A stretch of 64,000 bases of DNA from Cyanoderma ruficeps (lineage: Eukaryota; Chordata; Aves; Passeriformes; Timaliidae): NCBI GenBank assembly GCA_008694505.1, contig VZDJ01000052.1, forward strand, positions 8,121,955 to 8,185,954, in the 5' to 3' direction. A program made the position numbers and the translations under genes. Of the stretch, positions 26,301 to 41,415 are shown piece after piece. Each line of letters opens with the position of its first letter. The first letter of the stretch is position 1. A model generated the notes under the pieces. The model searched no databases, had not been told where the DNA came from, and was given only the letters and a program-made list of their open reading frames with translations.

Positions 26301-29300
26301 TCCTTTTCCTGAAAATAATGGGTTAATGTCACACTTCTATGAATAGGGGTCATAATGAGACTGAAGTATGTATGTTGATTAAAGGAAGAATAATTGAAAT
26401 CTTTGTGAAACTGCAAAGAAATTACAGCTTAAGGCCACGATTCCGTCCTGCAAGTCAATCAAATGAGAAAGTTATTTTATATTTTTTTGGTGCAGGCATT
26501 TTTTCCTTGGCTAAAGCAAACATCATTTAAATAGTCTATATAGTGATAACTTTGGAAATACAAAGTAATGATACAGACATTCTTTTTAGCCAGTCACATA
26601 GCAGGTTTCTGTTCAGTTTACAATTTCCCCTCTAAGTACTAAGAATGTGCATTTAATCCATAATAGAAAAGAAAAATACGCCAGGAAAAAATATATAAAC
26701 GTGATAGCTGTTCAAGATACACATATTTTAACACGTACTTGTTTTTCTTAATTAAAGCACAACTTCAAAAGCATCATTGCAAAACAATGTATTTTGCTGG
26801 AAAAATCCGTCCCAGGAATCGTGTCGAAAAGCTCCAGACACACAGACAGGCATGAAAAAGTGGGGGTGCACTGCCTGTTCCCTGGTGATCAAGAGGTTAA
26901 CTTTAATTTATCTCCTCCCCTCCCTCAAACTGGTTCTGTGAGGAGGGCTGCAAATTAGTACTTGGAAGGCACAGCAGGGAGATTAGCTTTAGGGAGGGAA
27001 GGGCTCCCTGCTCCACCTCTTAGGAACCTCACCTGGAGAGAGCATTTCCTTTTCTACTTAAGCTAGCACATTATGCCTTCTTGTCACGAATGTTATTCCT
27101 TGAGGAAAAGTCCTCCCTGGTTCTATCTTGCAATCTGATGAATCATTCCAAGTGTGTGGTGGAAGAGAGGAGAGCGATAAGGCTGTGACAGGAGGGAGCC
27201 AGGAAACCGCTGAGGCTTTGGCCAGGAGCAGGAATCCCAGTGTGGTGAATCCTGTGGGATTGCTTTACTCAGCCAGGCAAAGGAGGATTCCCATCTTTCC
27301 TCTTGTTGCCCCCTGAGGAGGAGCTGCAGCACTGCCCTCTGTTTCCTATGACAACACCGAGGTACAGAGCCGTACGAATTCTGGCATCCGTGTGGTGCTG
27401 TCTGACAATGTTCATTTGACAAGCTCAGCCTACACCTTTCTAGCCCTGAGAAATCACAATGCTGTTTTTTCCCCACGGGGGCAAAGAAGTCCTCTCCTTC
27501 CGAACCTCGAGTGTCTGCAACCGATCCATTGTTGAAATTGTTAAACAGGTGGGAAGGGGGAAAATTCAGCCGCTTTGTAATGGGACAAATACGAAATGGT
27601 TCTATATGGAATCAATCTTTTACTTCCCAACTGATATAAAATTAGGGTATTTGCATTTCTAAAAACAATCACCAAATCTATTTTTGCAGCTAATTTTAAA
27701 CAGTTAAAAATGAGCAAGACACGAAAATGTGTCCAGATGGAACCACTTTCTCGTAATACAATGTCACATAATGGTTACCCATGCCTAGTATGAGAGAGAC
27801 ATTAGCCCAATGCAGAATTTTCCATTGGGATTGGTGTTTGCCAGTGAAATGTTGTGTACATCCCCAGAAAGCTTCTGATGGATGGCTCATGTCATCCTGG
27901 ACCTGTGGAATTCCCAAGGATTGGGTAGTCCCTCCATCCCGTGTGGGTAATTGCTGTAACTTCCAGGAGATGGTGTGTGGTGTTCAGCTTCCAGTGAGAT
28001 GTGCCTCTGTACCATATTAATATTAACCATCCATTACTGATGTTACCATTCCTGAAATTCCCAATACCATGGCCCTGGGCAACCAGATGTTTCCATCTAT
28101 GAAACTCAACTTTCTACCAATTACAAGGTCTCGGATTTTAGGAACAGATTTTTGGAACAGAATCCTCTGTAGAGGATTTTGAGGTTCCGACCAGCATTGC
28201 TGGGCATAGTGTTTGTCTGTGCTGTGGTTGCTATCTTTGTAAAGGATGGATTTGTTAGGATCTTCAGCTCCCTTCAGATTCAACCAGGTCTGATGGGACT
28301 CAACACTCAACCTCTTGGTGAATGTTTTGAACAATAAAGAAGGTTAAGGGTAGTCACTGTCCCACCTCACAGTCCTGCAATCTGAGGATGAGCCTAGCAA
28401 GTTTCCCCAGTAAAGCTTTGGCATCACTTTTGGTGACATTGAAGGACTTTTTACATGGGCAAAATTCGATGCAGCTCTTAAATTAACCTCAGCAAGCCAC
28501 ATGTTTCCTTTTTCTTTCAGGTACCAGAGGTTTGAAAAGGCGTTTCTGCTTGCTGTTGACATCGGTGCTCGGGACCTGTTCATGGTGAGTTGTTTCTGGA
28601 GACAGGGGCTGTTGGAGGACATTATTTGTCAGCTTTTGCGCACATTAAAACAGTTCCAGGTCATTTGCAGTCTTGGACACACACTGAAGACAGAACTGTT
28701 CTACCTTTGCCATCTTGAAACTCATCAGTAGGAACTGAGTGTCTTCAGAGTCACTGAAATTTTCCCCACCATGGCCTACAGGCTGTTCTTAATTTTCCAG
28801 GAATTATTGTATGTGTTTTTAAACTTTCCCTTTCTTCATCTGCCCTGATGTGGGTGAATGTCATCTTCCAGCCTAATAAGCTTATACTTTTCTAATCTGT
28901 TCCTTTAAGTCCAGCTGCTGAGTCCTGGACACAAGAGCTGTCCATGTCCTGGGGATCCTGAATGCTCTTAGTTTGTCTCTTGGGGTTTTGTGAAAAGTGA
29001 CAAATTATGAACGCTTCTGCTGGTACTTTTAAAACAACAAAGCTCAGCAGCATCAACACAAGGGTTTTAACATTTCGTGCACTCTCTGCCCCCTCCCATT
29101 TAATTAGCTACAAAAGTAAAATTAACCAGCTCTTAAAAGGTCCTCTGTGTGAGCCCTGCAGGAGGCTCTTGTTTTATAAGATCTTGCACCACAATGTCAC
29201 AGTGAGGTCAGATGGACAAAGCCAGTCGTGCTCTCCCAGTCTCTCAGCATGTTGCTGCTCCACAGCTGATTTCATTGTTTTCAAAGAAACAATAGGAAAG

Positions 29301-32300
29301 GGCTTGTTGAAAAAAAGGCCCTTTGAACGATTCCATTCGTTTGCTTGACTCTTTTGCATAATGAAGACATTCTGTTGTTTAAATTAAGCTTTGACACTAG
29401 ATGTTAATATCATTTATCCCATTAAGTCACTTGCCCTGCTAGTTTGATCTTGATATTTAAATTGTATGTTAAATTACACAATTAAATCCTGCTTTTAGGG
29501 GTTATGAAAATTCCCTTCTAATTATATAAAAAGTTGTGTGAACCTTTTGATGTTTTTTTCACGGCTCTAATCATCTGGCTTGTTCCATCTAATTAGAAAG
29601 ATGTGAATACTGCGATAAACTTTCCTAAGTGTGCATCAAAAGAATGTGATGGAAATGTCAGACTTTTAGGAAATTCATTACGTGTTCTATGTTTACTCCC
29701 CTCGATTTTCTGGCTTTTTAGATCATCTCTTTCCTTTTCTCTCCTTACTGAATGTACCCTCTTCAATACAAATTTTATACCTAATCATACTAAGCACTGC
29801 TGCAGCCACATATGAGATTCAGACTCCATAGTATGTCTGGAGCAGATTAAAGCTTTTTGTCAAGGGCTCTCCCAGTGTACAGATAATAAATACTCCCTGA
29901 TTTTAGCCATTCTGACAGAATAAATGTCCCAGCATTGGCCATCAAAGGCCCTGCCTCATATGACTCAGAGCATTTCCTACAGGATCTTTTTCTCTTTCCT
30001 TCCCTCTGCTGACAGCAGGATTGAGGGTGGGAACACTAGTGTTGGGTGTCGAGGTGGGTGCACAGCTTTGAGCAAGAGGGAGGGACTGTCAGCACCTGGC
30101 ACGTTCTACTCTCACCAAAAATTCTCTCCAGCTTTCTCCGAGAGGAGTTTCAATGTTCACGAAGCAATTAACTCCATCCTTTCCTACTCTTTGCTCTTCC
30201 TTTCTTCCCTCAACACCTACTCTTCATTTCCCATCCTACCAATGCCCTTAAACGTGTATTTTTGAAGAGTTCCTCCTGGCTTATGCCACTGTGAGATCAA
30301 AACCAGTTCTTTAATGTCCTCCTTCTGCTTGCATTACCTTTGAAATTCCTCATAATTTCCCCTAAATTATGCTACAAGCAGCACACATCCCTGCCTCCTC
30401 TGGGTAAATGTCCTTTTGCTAATTCATCATTTAAGTCAGTCACTAATGAACAAACTTTACAATAAGCTAACAGTGGTGCTGCTGCAAGTCCACTAAGTAC
30501 AGGACTCAAGAAGTTTGAACATGCATAGGTCATTAAGAGTATTTATTTGTGCCATGGTAATTTCTAGGGAATTTGGCTTCGTTGTGCTTAATACTGTGTG
30601 AAAATTAGATAACCTGTTCCCTGAAACCTTACAGTCCTTATGGGTATTAGTATAGCAATGCTACTTCTAAGCCAGGGTTGTGCATCCCTCACTTCTGCTT
30701 AATCCTGAATGATTCGTATATATTGTTTATGTAAGGGAAAACACAGCTACTAATATACAATTTGATTTTGCATATATATTTAAAGCAGTTTTATCCATTT
30801 TTTAAAGCCTCAGATAGCTCTAGGACTCACATCGCCTCATTCCCAATTAATTGAATGGGATTTCACCAAGAAATAGTCGTCTAAATAAAGATACCCGATG
30901 ACATAAGCAAAATGAGAAAGAAAAAGATCTGTTTCTTAAAGGGCAGAAAAAGGAAAGGATGGAGAGGAATAGATATAACAGAGGCTGAGGAGGATGCAAA
31001 CATTGAATACCCACCACCTGAGACTTGTAAGAAAATGTCCTTCCTCTTCTAGAATTTACCCCAAGCATCGATTTCACCAAACAGGACTCTACAGCATTCC
31101 CATTATTTGTTTGGAGGCTGCAAAGAAATTTAAGAGAATGCTATCTGAAGGCTGATTTCTTTCAAAGAAACAAAAAACAACAGCAACAAAAAAGGCTTAA
31201 AGACATACACTGTTGTGTCTCTCCCTGAGCTTTACCCTCACGTCACCTCCAAGTCCATCAGTTAGTATCATCTCCTACAAGGTTCAATTAAAAAAAAAAA
31301 CAAACTGAAAAAGGACATAATATCAGGAATAACAGTTCCATTTATTGGACAGTGACTGATCCAATCTGTGACAGAAAAGATCGAGCAGTGGAAAGGTTGT
31401 TAGCTCGAAATGCTTTTATAGCACGTTGCAGCTCTCAGCTGCTGAGGATTCAAAAGGCCATCCCCTGTACCAAAGGTACATGCAAAAAAAAAAATTAAAA
31501 AATGCAAGGAAAAGACACTTTAATAAAACTGTCAGATCTTGGGTGATACACTGATGAGGGAAGTGCACGCTTCGAAGAAATGTTGGAGTGCTGCCCAGAA
31601 ATACCCTATAGACAAATGTTTCAAATGACTTCTGCTCACCAACGGCCGGCTCTGCCAGTCACAAAGGTGAGGGGGAAAGGGAAGCAGTCCAAAAAGTAAG
31701 CAAACTGTTAAATGATAACACAGAGCCCTTTCAGCAGGCTCCTGATAAGCAGCTGGAAATTGTTTTTGTTGTCACCATTGTGTTTGAGAGAGATGTGATC
31801 TTTGGACTTATAAATTCTGAGGTAATTGTGTGGGGAAAAAAAAATCCGTCATGAATATTCAGATGGTTTAATTCTTTTTTGTGTGCCATTCTTTAAAGCA
31901 CGCTGTAATCTGGTGCTTCTTCTTTCTGTTTTTCAGTTTTCTAATTTAATTCTGCTCAGAGAGTTACAAATTCTTAGGAAAATCCACTTTTGCTGGTTTA
32001 TTTGAATGAGAAACACCTAAATTTGATCTGAAGTGGTTTAAATTAGGAGATTTCATATCTGTAATCTTCTCTTTCTAAAGCTGGTTTAGAGATGAGGCAA
32101 AGGCTACTTTTTGTTTTATTGTTCTTCATGACCAGCAACTTGAAGGACAACAAAGAGAGCCACTTAACAACCTAGTGCTAACGTTTATTTCTTACAAGAC
32201 CTCTGTTAGTTAATGATGGATATGCAACACCTTCACATTTTTTTATCAAACCAGAAAATGGGTAAAACCAAGACCTGAAATTACAGCTGCTTTGATACAC

Positions 32301-35300
32301 AAAACTGACAAAACTTCATCATTTTCTGCACTTGTTTCCACCCTGTCCTCAAGCTTACTGTTTGAAATTACACGGGGGGTATACAATGCTTCTCATAGTT
32401 TAAGCTACAAAAAGACAATCATTAAACATTGTCAGAATGTATTTTAAATAAGTCTACCTGTGTATCCAAATCTCTGTGAGTTCAGACTTGTCCAAGAGCC
32501 CTTGGGTTTTCTATTGTTGCCTAAATTAGGCGACAGTATCTGCTGTTTAATCTTCATAGGAATCATACCTTGCTGCTCAGGCCCTTTTCTCCTGACAACC
32601 AAGTCAGACCTACAAAGAGAGGAAACGGAGAGGTCACCACGAGTTCATAACCCATTACTCTGCTCCAAGACATTTGCACATTTTTTTAAGTCACACCTGT
32701 GTTTGTGATGGGGAGACACTGCTGTCTCCCTGCAGATCCTGCAAATCAGTTCCAGGCCTTCCTGCATAATCATCTCAGTTTCTCTAAGATTTTCAGTTTT
32801 GTTTTCAATTTGTTGCTGTTGTTGTTAAATGAGGGGTTGCTGAAAACAGCATGTCTTTCTCCTAAGACTCTTACTCTCACTTTTTTTCATCTAAATATGA
32901 GTTTTTAGAGTAAAGGGGCTTTTCCTGTAAGAGTTTCTGTCATGTTGATGCAGGTGGCAGTAAACTCACATCGAGAAGGATGGTTTCACCTGAAATCTTC
33001 CACATTAGGGAGAACATAGTTGCTTTTATGGCATGCAGAGGTCAATATTTCCAGCAAACGCTCCTTTTCCCTTTAAATTCCTGCAAGCAGATGGCTTGCA
33101 GAACAAAGGAGTGACTCAAATCTTCGGATGTCAAATGGAATATTCAACAAAGAGGAGGGGTAAAAACTTTGCCAACTCTCCTTGGATTTCCTTCACTTTC
33201 TATGTCACAGTTCATGCACAGAGCAGCATGTGCCTATGAAGCCAGATGAGAAGGGGATTAATTGTCTCTTGATTAAAGGTCAAGAATTAATTTTAACTTT
33301 TCAAGGACCAAAACCAAGAGCAGTGAGAGTGTAGTTTGTCTGCAGGAACATATTCTCCCACAAAGAGTTCTGTATGTAGTACAGGTGGTTTTCACCTCAA
33401 ATATTAATACGCAATTAAAAGCCTTGACTTTTGATAAGGTACAAAGGGGAATGGATTTAAACTGGTGGAGGGCAGGTTTAGGTTGGATATTTGGAAGAAA
33501 CTCTTTCCTGTGAGGCTGGTGAGGCCCTGGAACAGAAGTCACCTAGAGAAGGTGTGGCTGCCCCATCCCTGAAAGTGCTCAAGGCCAGGTTGAGTGAGGC
33601 TTGGAGAAACCTGGCCTAGTGGAAGGGCAGGTTGTCCTTGCCCAGGGCAGGGAGTTGGAACAAGTTGCTCTCTAAGGTCCCTTCCAACCCAAGCCATTCT
33701 ATAATTCCATATAACAATACACCCCTGCTGCAGCCCTCTGGTTTTTGACTCTAGATAAAAGACTATATCCAGAGTATTAGCAACTATTCCAACATTTTTG
33801 GAAAGCCCCTTGTTGTTCAGGAGTGACACAGGGATCATGCCAGCCCTGTGGATGTTAAAAGTCATTGAGAAGCCTCTGTTGCTGTTATTGCCTCCAATAT
33901 CAGCACAGGGAGGACCCATCATCACCACTGTTCTTACCCACAGGACAGTGAGGGTAACAACCCTCAACAGTGAGTGTATGAAAACATTCAAACAAAAATG
34001 AGTGCCCGAAAGATGGAAACCTTCACATCATAAAATCATTAGGGTCAGAAAAGGCGTCTAAGGTCATTGGGTCCAACTGTTAACCCATTACTGACAGGTC
34101 TACCACTGGAGCATGTCTCTAAGCAGCACATCTGCATTGCCAGGAGAGGTCCAGTGCTTCAGATCTGGTTTACACAGAGCCACCTCCTATCAACATTCTT
34201 TAAATTCAACATAAGTTATGTTAAAAGTCGACAGATTGGTTTCTTTCATACACTGAGTAGATAGCTTTGCTTTTATCAGTGCATGATTGGTCAGTGTTTT
34301 ATTCATTGCTGCATTCAACAGCAGAAGTAAGGAAATATATTTGCGTTGGAGGGAATTAAAATGTAGTGGTAGGTTCATCAGTTCCATCTGTGTTTGTGAT
34401 CTAAATAATAAAAGAACCCCTTTCTTTCAAAATCCCTTTTGTTGCTCCTTTGAGATTCATTTTAGATTAATCTTTTTTCTTCTTTATTTCCAAAGGACAT
34501 CCATTACCTTGCTCTAGATAAGGGTGAATTGGCACTAGCTGAAGTGGCAAAGAGAAAGGCTAATGACATTGATGCAGAATCAATAACTACTGGAATTGGT
34601 AAGAATTAATGGCGTTTAAAAAGCCCTTTTGTTTTAATCAATACTTGTCCTGTAGAACATGTTGTTATATTTGTAGAGGGGTTATTGTTTTGATTGCATT
34701 GTTTTCCTTGAAAGTGAGACCGGATTTTTATTTGCGACTAAAGGACAGTGTTTTTATTTGTAACTAAGGAAGGAGGCTTATAAAAATCACATAGTACCCG
34801 TGTGAGGACAGCTATGAAGCAAAAAGATTTAGACTGTGGCTCTATAGAAACGTTCAGGCTGCACAAACTGAACTAACTGAGTGCAAGAGGTAAAGGACTG
34901 AATCTGGAAGTCGTCGTTCATATCAACATTAAAGGCCAGGCATGGAAATTTCACTCACCTCTAAATATTTGCTGGTGCACACTGGAGCCACATCCAGCGT
35001 TGATACTTTGGCAGCACTGGGATGGAACATTCACTGGTGTGAGCACAGCTTCACATCCTGGCTTTAAAGCAGCAGCCTTGCATGCAGTGGGATTCTTGCC
35101 ATCCATAAGGAATATGGGTGCTAAAGCTGCAGTGTGAGACTAATAGCCAAAGCACAGATGACTCTTCATGGAGGGGAACTCACAACTCATTCCCTTTCTC
35201 CTTGTGTTTCTTCTCAATTGCCATGAAGGGATGTATGCAAGCACATGAGACCATTCTGATCTCATGTCTAAGGAGCTGACCTCCATTGGAGACAAAGGGA

Positions 35301-38300
35301 AGAAAACTCAGGAAGCCTAAAAAAAATTTGTATAAAATTTACACAGTTCTGATTTGCTTATTCTACTGCCTCATTGAGTATTAGAGGAAATCACTGACCA
35401 TTTGTCCTCATCCCACGCCAAGAAGTAGAAGAGGATTAAAACTCGGAAGGTTTTTTTGTGAGTCAGAGTCACAAAACCTTTGAGATCTCGGGTAAGATGG
35501 GATTCTTTTGGAACTGTACATCTCCCTGTTTACCCAGAGCATACAAGGGAATGCCACTCCAGGCCCTAGAAATGCAGAGAGGCCAAGTATGCATTTATGT
35601 GGCTATTTCTATGGATTGTATAAATCCTTGACTTTCTACTGCAATACCATAGCACCTCCTTCCCTCTCCAGCAGAGCAGGAATCAAGCAGTGCCCCTCCT
35701 GAACTCCTGTCTTCAGAGTCTTTCATTTTTATGTTCAAATACTTAAAGCTATTTTTTCCACCATAGCTGGGCTTTTGGGCAAGTCCTTTCACCACTAGAG
35801 TTCAAAATAAAAAGGACACCTGTTTGGGTCACCTCTTAATGGGCACTTTAAAGTGTGTGGTTACATCTCCCTTGCTCTTCTCTTCTCTTCTCTTCTCTTC
35901 TNCACCAAATATAACTGAGATACCCAGAGTTTGCACCTGATCTTTATCTATTCTCTGACACTTAATTCAGAACATTTTAAACTCTAATCTGTATCTTCAT
36001 TTAGTTCCTTGCAAACCACCACGATTACTAGATTCCTGAAGTTGGGCTGTTTATAAATTTAGTGGGAGCCTTTTGTAGCATTGCAAACACATGCAGGGAG
36101 AGGGGTGGGGAAAAGAACTGAGGTGATCACAGATGCCTCCCTTGCATATCAAATGCCATAAAGGTGTGATAGTTACACTTCAATTCAGCTCTAAATGTGC
36201 AGGCACGCAGTCTTCCCCTCCTCCAGACCAGTCCTACAGTTACGTCTGCAATGCCCCATTAGCATAAATTATTAAAGTCATTTTATATGATAAAGACTTC
36301 TGCAGAATAATTAACTATCAGGATGATTTAAAATACTTTTCAATGCCCCCAGGGACAAACTGTCACTGAGATTCATTCTCCAAACAGTAATGAATTTGCA
36401 TCCAATTCATTTGGTATGAAAATAAACAGGAATCTCCCATGAGTTTGTTTCGCTGCAGATTCGATCTCACCTTAAACATGTGAAATCTCAGCCACAGGTT
36501 TTGTTTTGTTTTACTTTATTCCAACGTCCCTCCTCATGACGTTTTTATTTCACAAACTGTTGTTGGCAAAGAAGTTGACGTGAGGTAGGAACTTTGTGGA
36601 CCAAATGTAAACAACTGATAAGTGCTTTATATGGAAATTGCTGTATTTTTCTAATACTTTGAGAGGGGGAGAAAAAAAAATCATGCCAGAGACAAAAGTT
36701 TTAAAATGCAGTTTCAAACGAATCTGTGTCTCCTCACCTCTTCCCAAACCCTGTCCTCTTCAGCTGGTCCCTGCTCTCTGGAGCTTGCAGCCACTCAGTT
36801 CACCAGTGGTCACATTTCTTCCTAAATTTCTTGAACACCCACTTGAGACTTTTACAAGAAGACAGTAACCTAAGCAAAGAGAGGCAGTGAGGTGCAACCA
36901 GTGCTGTTGAGCTTATACTGGACACCTCTAGAGCTTATTTCTTAAAAAAAAAAAAAATTAAGAATAAAAATATATATGTGTGTGTGTGTATGTTTATATA
37001 TGTAAAATGAACCATTGTCATATGTCAACATCTGATGAAATTTCCTGAGCTAGCCCATCCCCAAACCTCAGATCAGCACTGCTGGAAAATGAGTCAGTGC
37101 TTCTGGCTGATTCCCAAGCCTTTGAGAGTGCTCCATCTTGCCCCAGATATATTTAATTTCTCAAGATATTTCTGTGTACAGAGCTCACTTGAAGCATAAT
37201 GTGTTTCAAACTCAGACTTCCAGGAAAAGCTTCAAGCTCCTAGAAATAATGTAGAATGACAATATAATTTCATCTAAAATTTATAGACGTCACCCAGAGT
37301 TCTGTATGGGTAGGTCCCTCACATATATTATACCAATATTTGTGTGAAGATAAAACTAAAAATAGGTTGATTGTTTTAAGATTTTCTTTAAGATTTTTTT
37401 TTAATTTTGGCTTCTTCTCAGTTTGGTGGACAGTGTTTTGAAGAAGCCACCTTCCAAGCTAAGGATGTCTGTGGGCATCTACTAAAAACACCTTTTCTAA
37501 AAGGCCTCCAGAGCACAGCAGTTTGGTGAGGTTTTTGAGCAAGGTGAGGCGTCAGGTGATCTCTGGTTTTGGCAGAATCATGTATTTTGTTCATCTGATA
37601 AAAATCTTCTGGGGAGAAGTATTCTCTCATAAGGTTTTGTGTTTGATACCCTGTGAAAATGCATCTTGAGGGATGAGAAGATGGAAGCGATGGTGCTGTA
37701 CATCTCAGAAATGCCATTAGCTATGTCCTCTTTCCCCACTCTTACTTGATCAGCAGGCCACTGGCTGTGGATCCTGTGGTTTCTTCTTCTTCCAAAGATT
37801 TTTTTTCTGTTGAATTATTTCTGCAGTAGATCCACAAGTTCCTTAATGAGGTCGGGGAGTCCTCATTTAGCCGTGCCTAAAATGTATGCTGCGCACCTCA
37901 TTTCACTTGATGAAAAGAGAGAACAAATAATTTATTCAATATTGGCATAGGTGTAGGTTACTAATAAATTCTGTTTATGAGTGTAACCTGGGACACACTC
38001 TCCTGGAACGGCGTTGTCTGTGGTGGGAGAGTGAGTCTGTTTGGTGCTGTAAAGTGTGGGTTGCTAATGTAAAAGTTGCAAAGAACTGACGTGGCAGAGC
38101 CTGTTAAGGAATGCCATAGCTAATAATGATCATGGGGGTGAGGAACTCAGCCCTTCAGACATCATTGCTCAATGAATATCCAACCAAGAGCACAGGTAGG
38201 CAGTGTCAGAAAGTTTCCCAAGGCCAACTTCCAACAAATTACATTAGGGCCTAGCAAGGTGATTTTTTGCCTTCAAATCAGCAGCTTTCACCCAAAAGGG

Positions 38301-41300
38301 ATTCGTGTTGTGACAAGATACCTGCTGCATAGTTGAAAGGCAAATTGGGGAACCTCGTATTTCTACTTAGAATTTCAGAATATTAAGAACTAAGATGTTT
38401 AGGCAACATTTCTGACAGAGGTATCTTAACAAAAACACTGATGTTCAGATAATCGCATTGTTCTGAAATGCTGGATGGGGCCGACTAACATTTTGGTGGT
38501 TCACTAATGTCTCATGATAGTGCTTGAGGTTTTTCCACTTAAAATAGAATTTTAAAATATTTCTGGAAGCACTCCATACTGTTTGCAAGATAGGGAATCT
38601 TATCAGTTCTCGCAGAGGCTGAAGTCTAATTTCCCACAGTGTTTGTAAAATGACATTTAAAATGTAGGGACCCCAAAATGTTTCACCTTGCTGGCAAAGA
38701 ACATCACCAGTTTGAACCCTAAGTGGAGAATTAATTAGTTTTATCTTGGTTCTGTGGTAGTGTTTTATATTGAATGGCTTACACGTTCTTTGTGATAATT
38801 AATAATGACAACATCCTACGGTGTTTTGTCTGAGATACCAGTCTGGTCTTGCATTACAGTCTGCTCCCTCCAAATCACTTATCATTTACTCACATCTTCC
38901 CCTCTTCCTGACAGTCCTGGAGAGCCTGCTTGCTTTTCCAGACCATGTTTGGAATTGTGCCCCTGTGCTCGTCACCTTCTCTGGCCTTGCCTTAGCCTAG
39001 CTGGCCACATGTCCTTCTCCTCTGCTCCAGAATGACTCCTTTCATCTCTCAAGCCATATTCTTCCTCACCCTCACCTGCCCTCTCTGACACTGGTGGCAA
39101 AACCTTCTTCATTTCCTGCTCTTCCTTGGCACGTGCAGCTTTCTCTTGTCATCCATCAAGTTTCAAGTTAACTGAGAATCTTGGCCTCTATTTAATGACT
39201 TTTATTTCACTGTATAACGTGTTTCAAAGGTGTTGTCCCAGACACAGGTGAACTGTGATCTGGGAAGGCTCAGGGGACACCTATTCGTGCTACAGATTTT
39301 TTTGGAGCCTGCCCCCTTCAGTGTGAGATCTCCTGTTTATTTATTTCTATTTTCAGTTTAAGTCAATCAAAACCTCTGGAATCAAAACCCTTTGCTTTTA
39401 TTTTTCTAATAACGTGACTTTTTTCCCCCCGAGAGCCAGAAAAACATTTTTAATGAAAAATGCTTTCTAAGCATGATTGGCAGTTCACCTATGGCAAGAA
39501 ATTAGTTTCCACAAGCACCTTTTTAATTTTGTGCCACCCAAGACGAGTGTCTTTGAAGATCCACAGTAATTTGAAATTATTTAACTGTGCTCATATATGC
39601 ACGCTCCTGAACACATCAAGCCACACGCAGCACTTGACACAGAGCCCACTAAACACAGTGAAAGGATTTCTGCCATCTCCAGTGGGCTTTGGACGGGGAT
39701 TTTAGCAAGCAAGGATCTCATGGGTAGGCCTGGTGTGACAAGGACTTCTGCCACCTGCAAAGACCTGGTTTGGTAGGACTCCACTAGGTGTGGAGTGGCT
39801 TCAAGCCCTCATGGCATCGCATCCTATTTTTAAATTCCCAGCTGGTACTGAGGATTTTACTCTCTTGAGGGTCACAGGCACTTGCTGCTCCCTTCCTTGT
39901 GTTCTTTCCGAGGAGTGGGGTTGTTTGTTTTCCTTGAATTCGACAGTAATGCCAAGCTGGTTTCGGCTCCACCTCATCACACCTCTCCTCTTGCCCGTGT
40001 CATGATGTCAGTTTTGATCTGTACCTGCCCACTGCTAGGCAGCTTTGCCTAAAGACATAATCCTCAGCCCCTAATAATTATAAGTACATCAAAGGCTGGT
40101 TTGGTTTGCTTAGCTGCAGAGGTCTCCACAAAGATCTGTGTATCTTCACTTGAAGGAGGTTTATAGTTTTGTGTCAACCTTTGGGATTATCATGGCCTTC
40201 CATTTTTTTCCTCCATCTTTATAGTGACGTATTCTTGCCTGCTGGAGAACTGATTTAAAAAGCACAACTATATGTCCAAAATGAAGACACCTTCTCCTTC
40301 GTATTTTAATTTTAATGAGCCTCATATTTTGTGATGTCTGCCAGCAGTAACATTGTGTCCTATTGATTATGAAAAAATCTTACCAGAAGTCATAGATCAA
40401 CTGTTTTTGCCAGTTTTAGGGGCTTACATTTTTTGTACTGAGAGCCACATACTATGACTGGTTTGTAAAAAAAAAAANAAAAAAAAAAAAGTTAGAGTAT
40501 TTCCAAGTTGTGAAAATTGAAAGGGGTTGTCTGTATCTGATATGGTTTTATTCTACTAACAATTAGGATATTGCAAGGCATGTGAGGTCACTCATCCCAA
40601 ATCTCTTCAGTATAATTCCATTTTATCCCCATAACCCCCCAGCCAAGCTGATGCACACAGACAACACTGAATGGATGACACTAATTATCAAGTAAACAAC
40701 ATATCTTCGGTGGCAACAGATCAAGAAGAAAGTTTTAGAAGTGAAAGGAATTCACAGAGCTGCACCTTGGGGGAGGATGTAACATGATAAAGAATAGTTG
40801 AGCATAAAAGATCTCGGAGGGATGCCCATGGCACGGCATTGAAGTGAAGAGAAGCAAGTCACTACTCAAGCTGTTGACATTGTAGCTAGGAATTTAAGCA
40901 GGAATTTGGCTCCTCATCACTGACTTCAGTCCACAGACTGCAGTAAATTTAAATAGAAAGCATACATAGTTAAAGTAACTGTTGAAACAAACTATCAAAG
41001 AAATTGATGCATGGAAAGTGTCTTTGCATGAAGACTGGATGGATGCCTTTCTGGGAAGTAGGTCTTAGCCAAATACAATTTATGCATTAGTCAAACACAT
41101 GTTTTTCTGGCTCGGTGTAGGATACCTGGATGAAATTTAATAGCCTCTAATTCACTGTAGGTCAAACGAGATGATTTACACTCTATCATAATAGTATAAT
41201 ATTCATATGCTCTGGATTCCACTCTTGCCTACAGCTCTGTGAAAAAGCCCCTGGTAAATCTCCCATTAGCTTCAAAAGGCCCACATGTGGTCTGAAAGGC

Positions 41301-41356
41301 TGCAGTTAAAAGCCACATAATATATATGTAATATATATTCACACATCTCAGAGTGT

Positions 41357-41415
<59 letters not shown>

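Larger units (their letters stand above)
9381..28520 (+). other. WDPCP intron, 19.1 kb
   Basis: The second largest intron in the window. Assigned content: an inverted CR1 tail (9892-10210), a long degenerate CR1 (12001-13410), an octamer palindrome (10709-10725), and an ancient CR1 reverse transcriptase relic (18970-20165). The blocks 10211-12000, 13411-18970 and 20166-28520 contain no gene or repeat that I recognise. A 132-codon frame at 23129-23527 and a 97-codon minus frame at 16817-17110 have no visible domain and are treated as chance. Confidence 0.85.
28585..34495 (+). other. WDPCP intron, 5.9 kb
   Basis: AT-rich intron with two CR1 tails near its 3' end (33445-33712 sense; 34029-34141 inverted) and a run of A-rich sequence at 31484-31502. 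An AT-rich block at 29360-29620 is dense in TAAT/ATTA words. The rest shows no recognisable gene or repeat. Confidence 0.85.
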
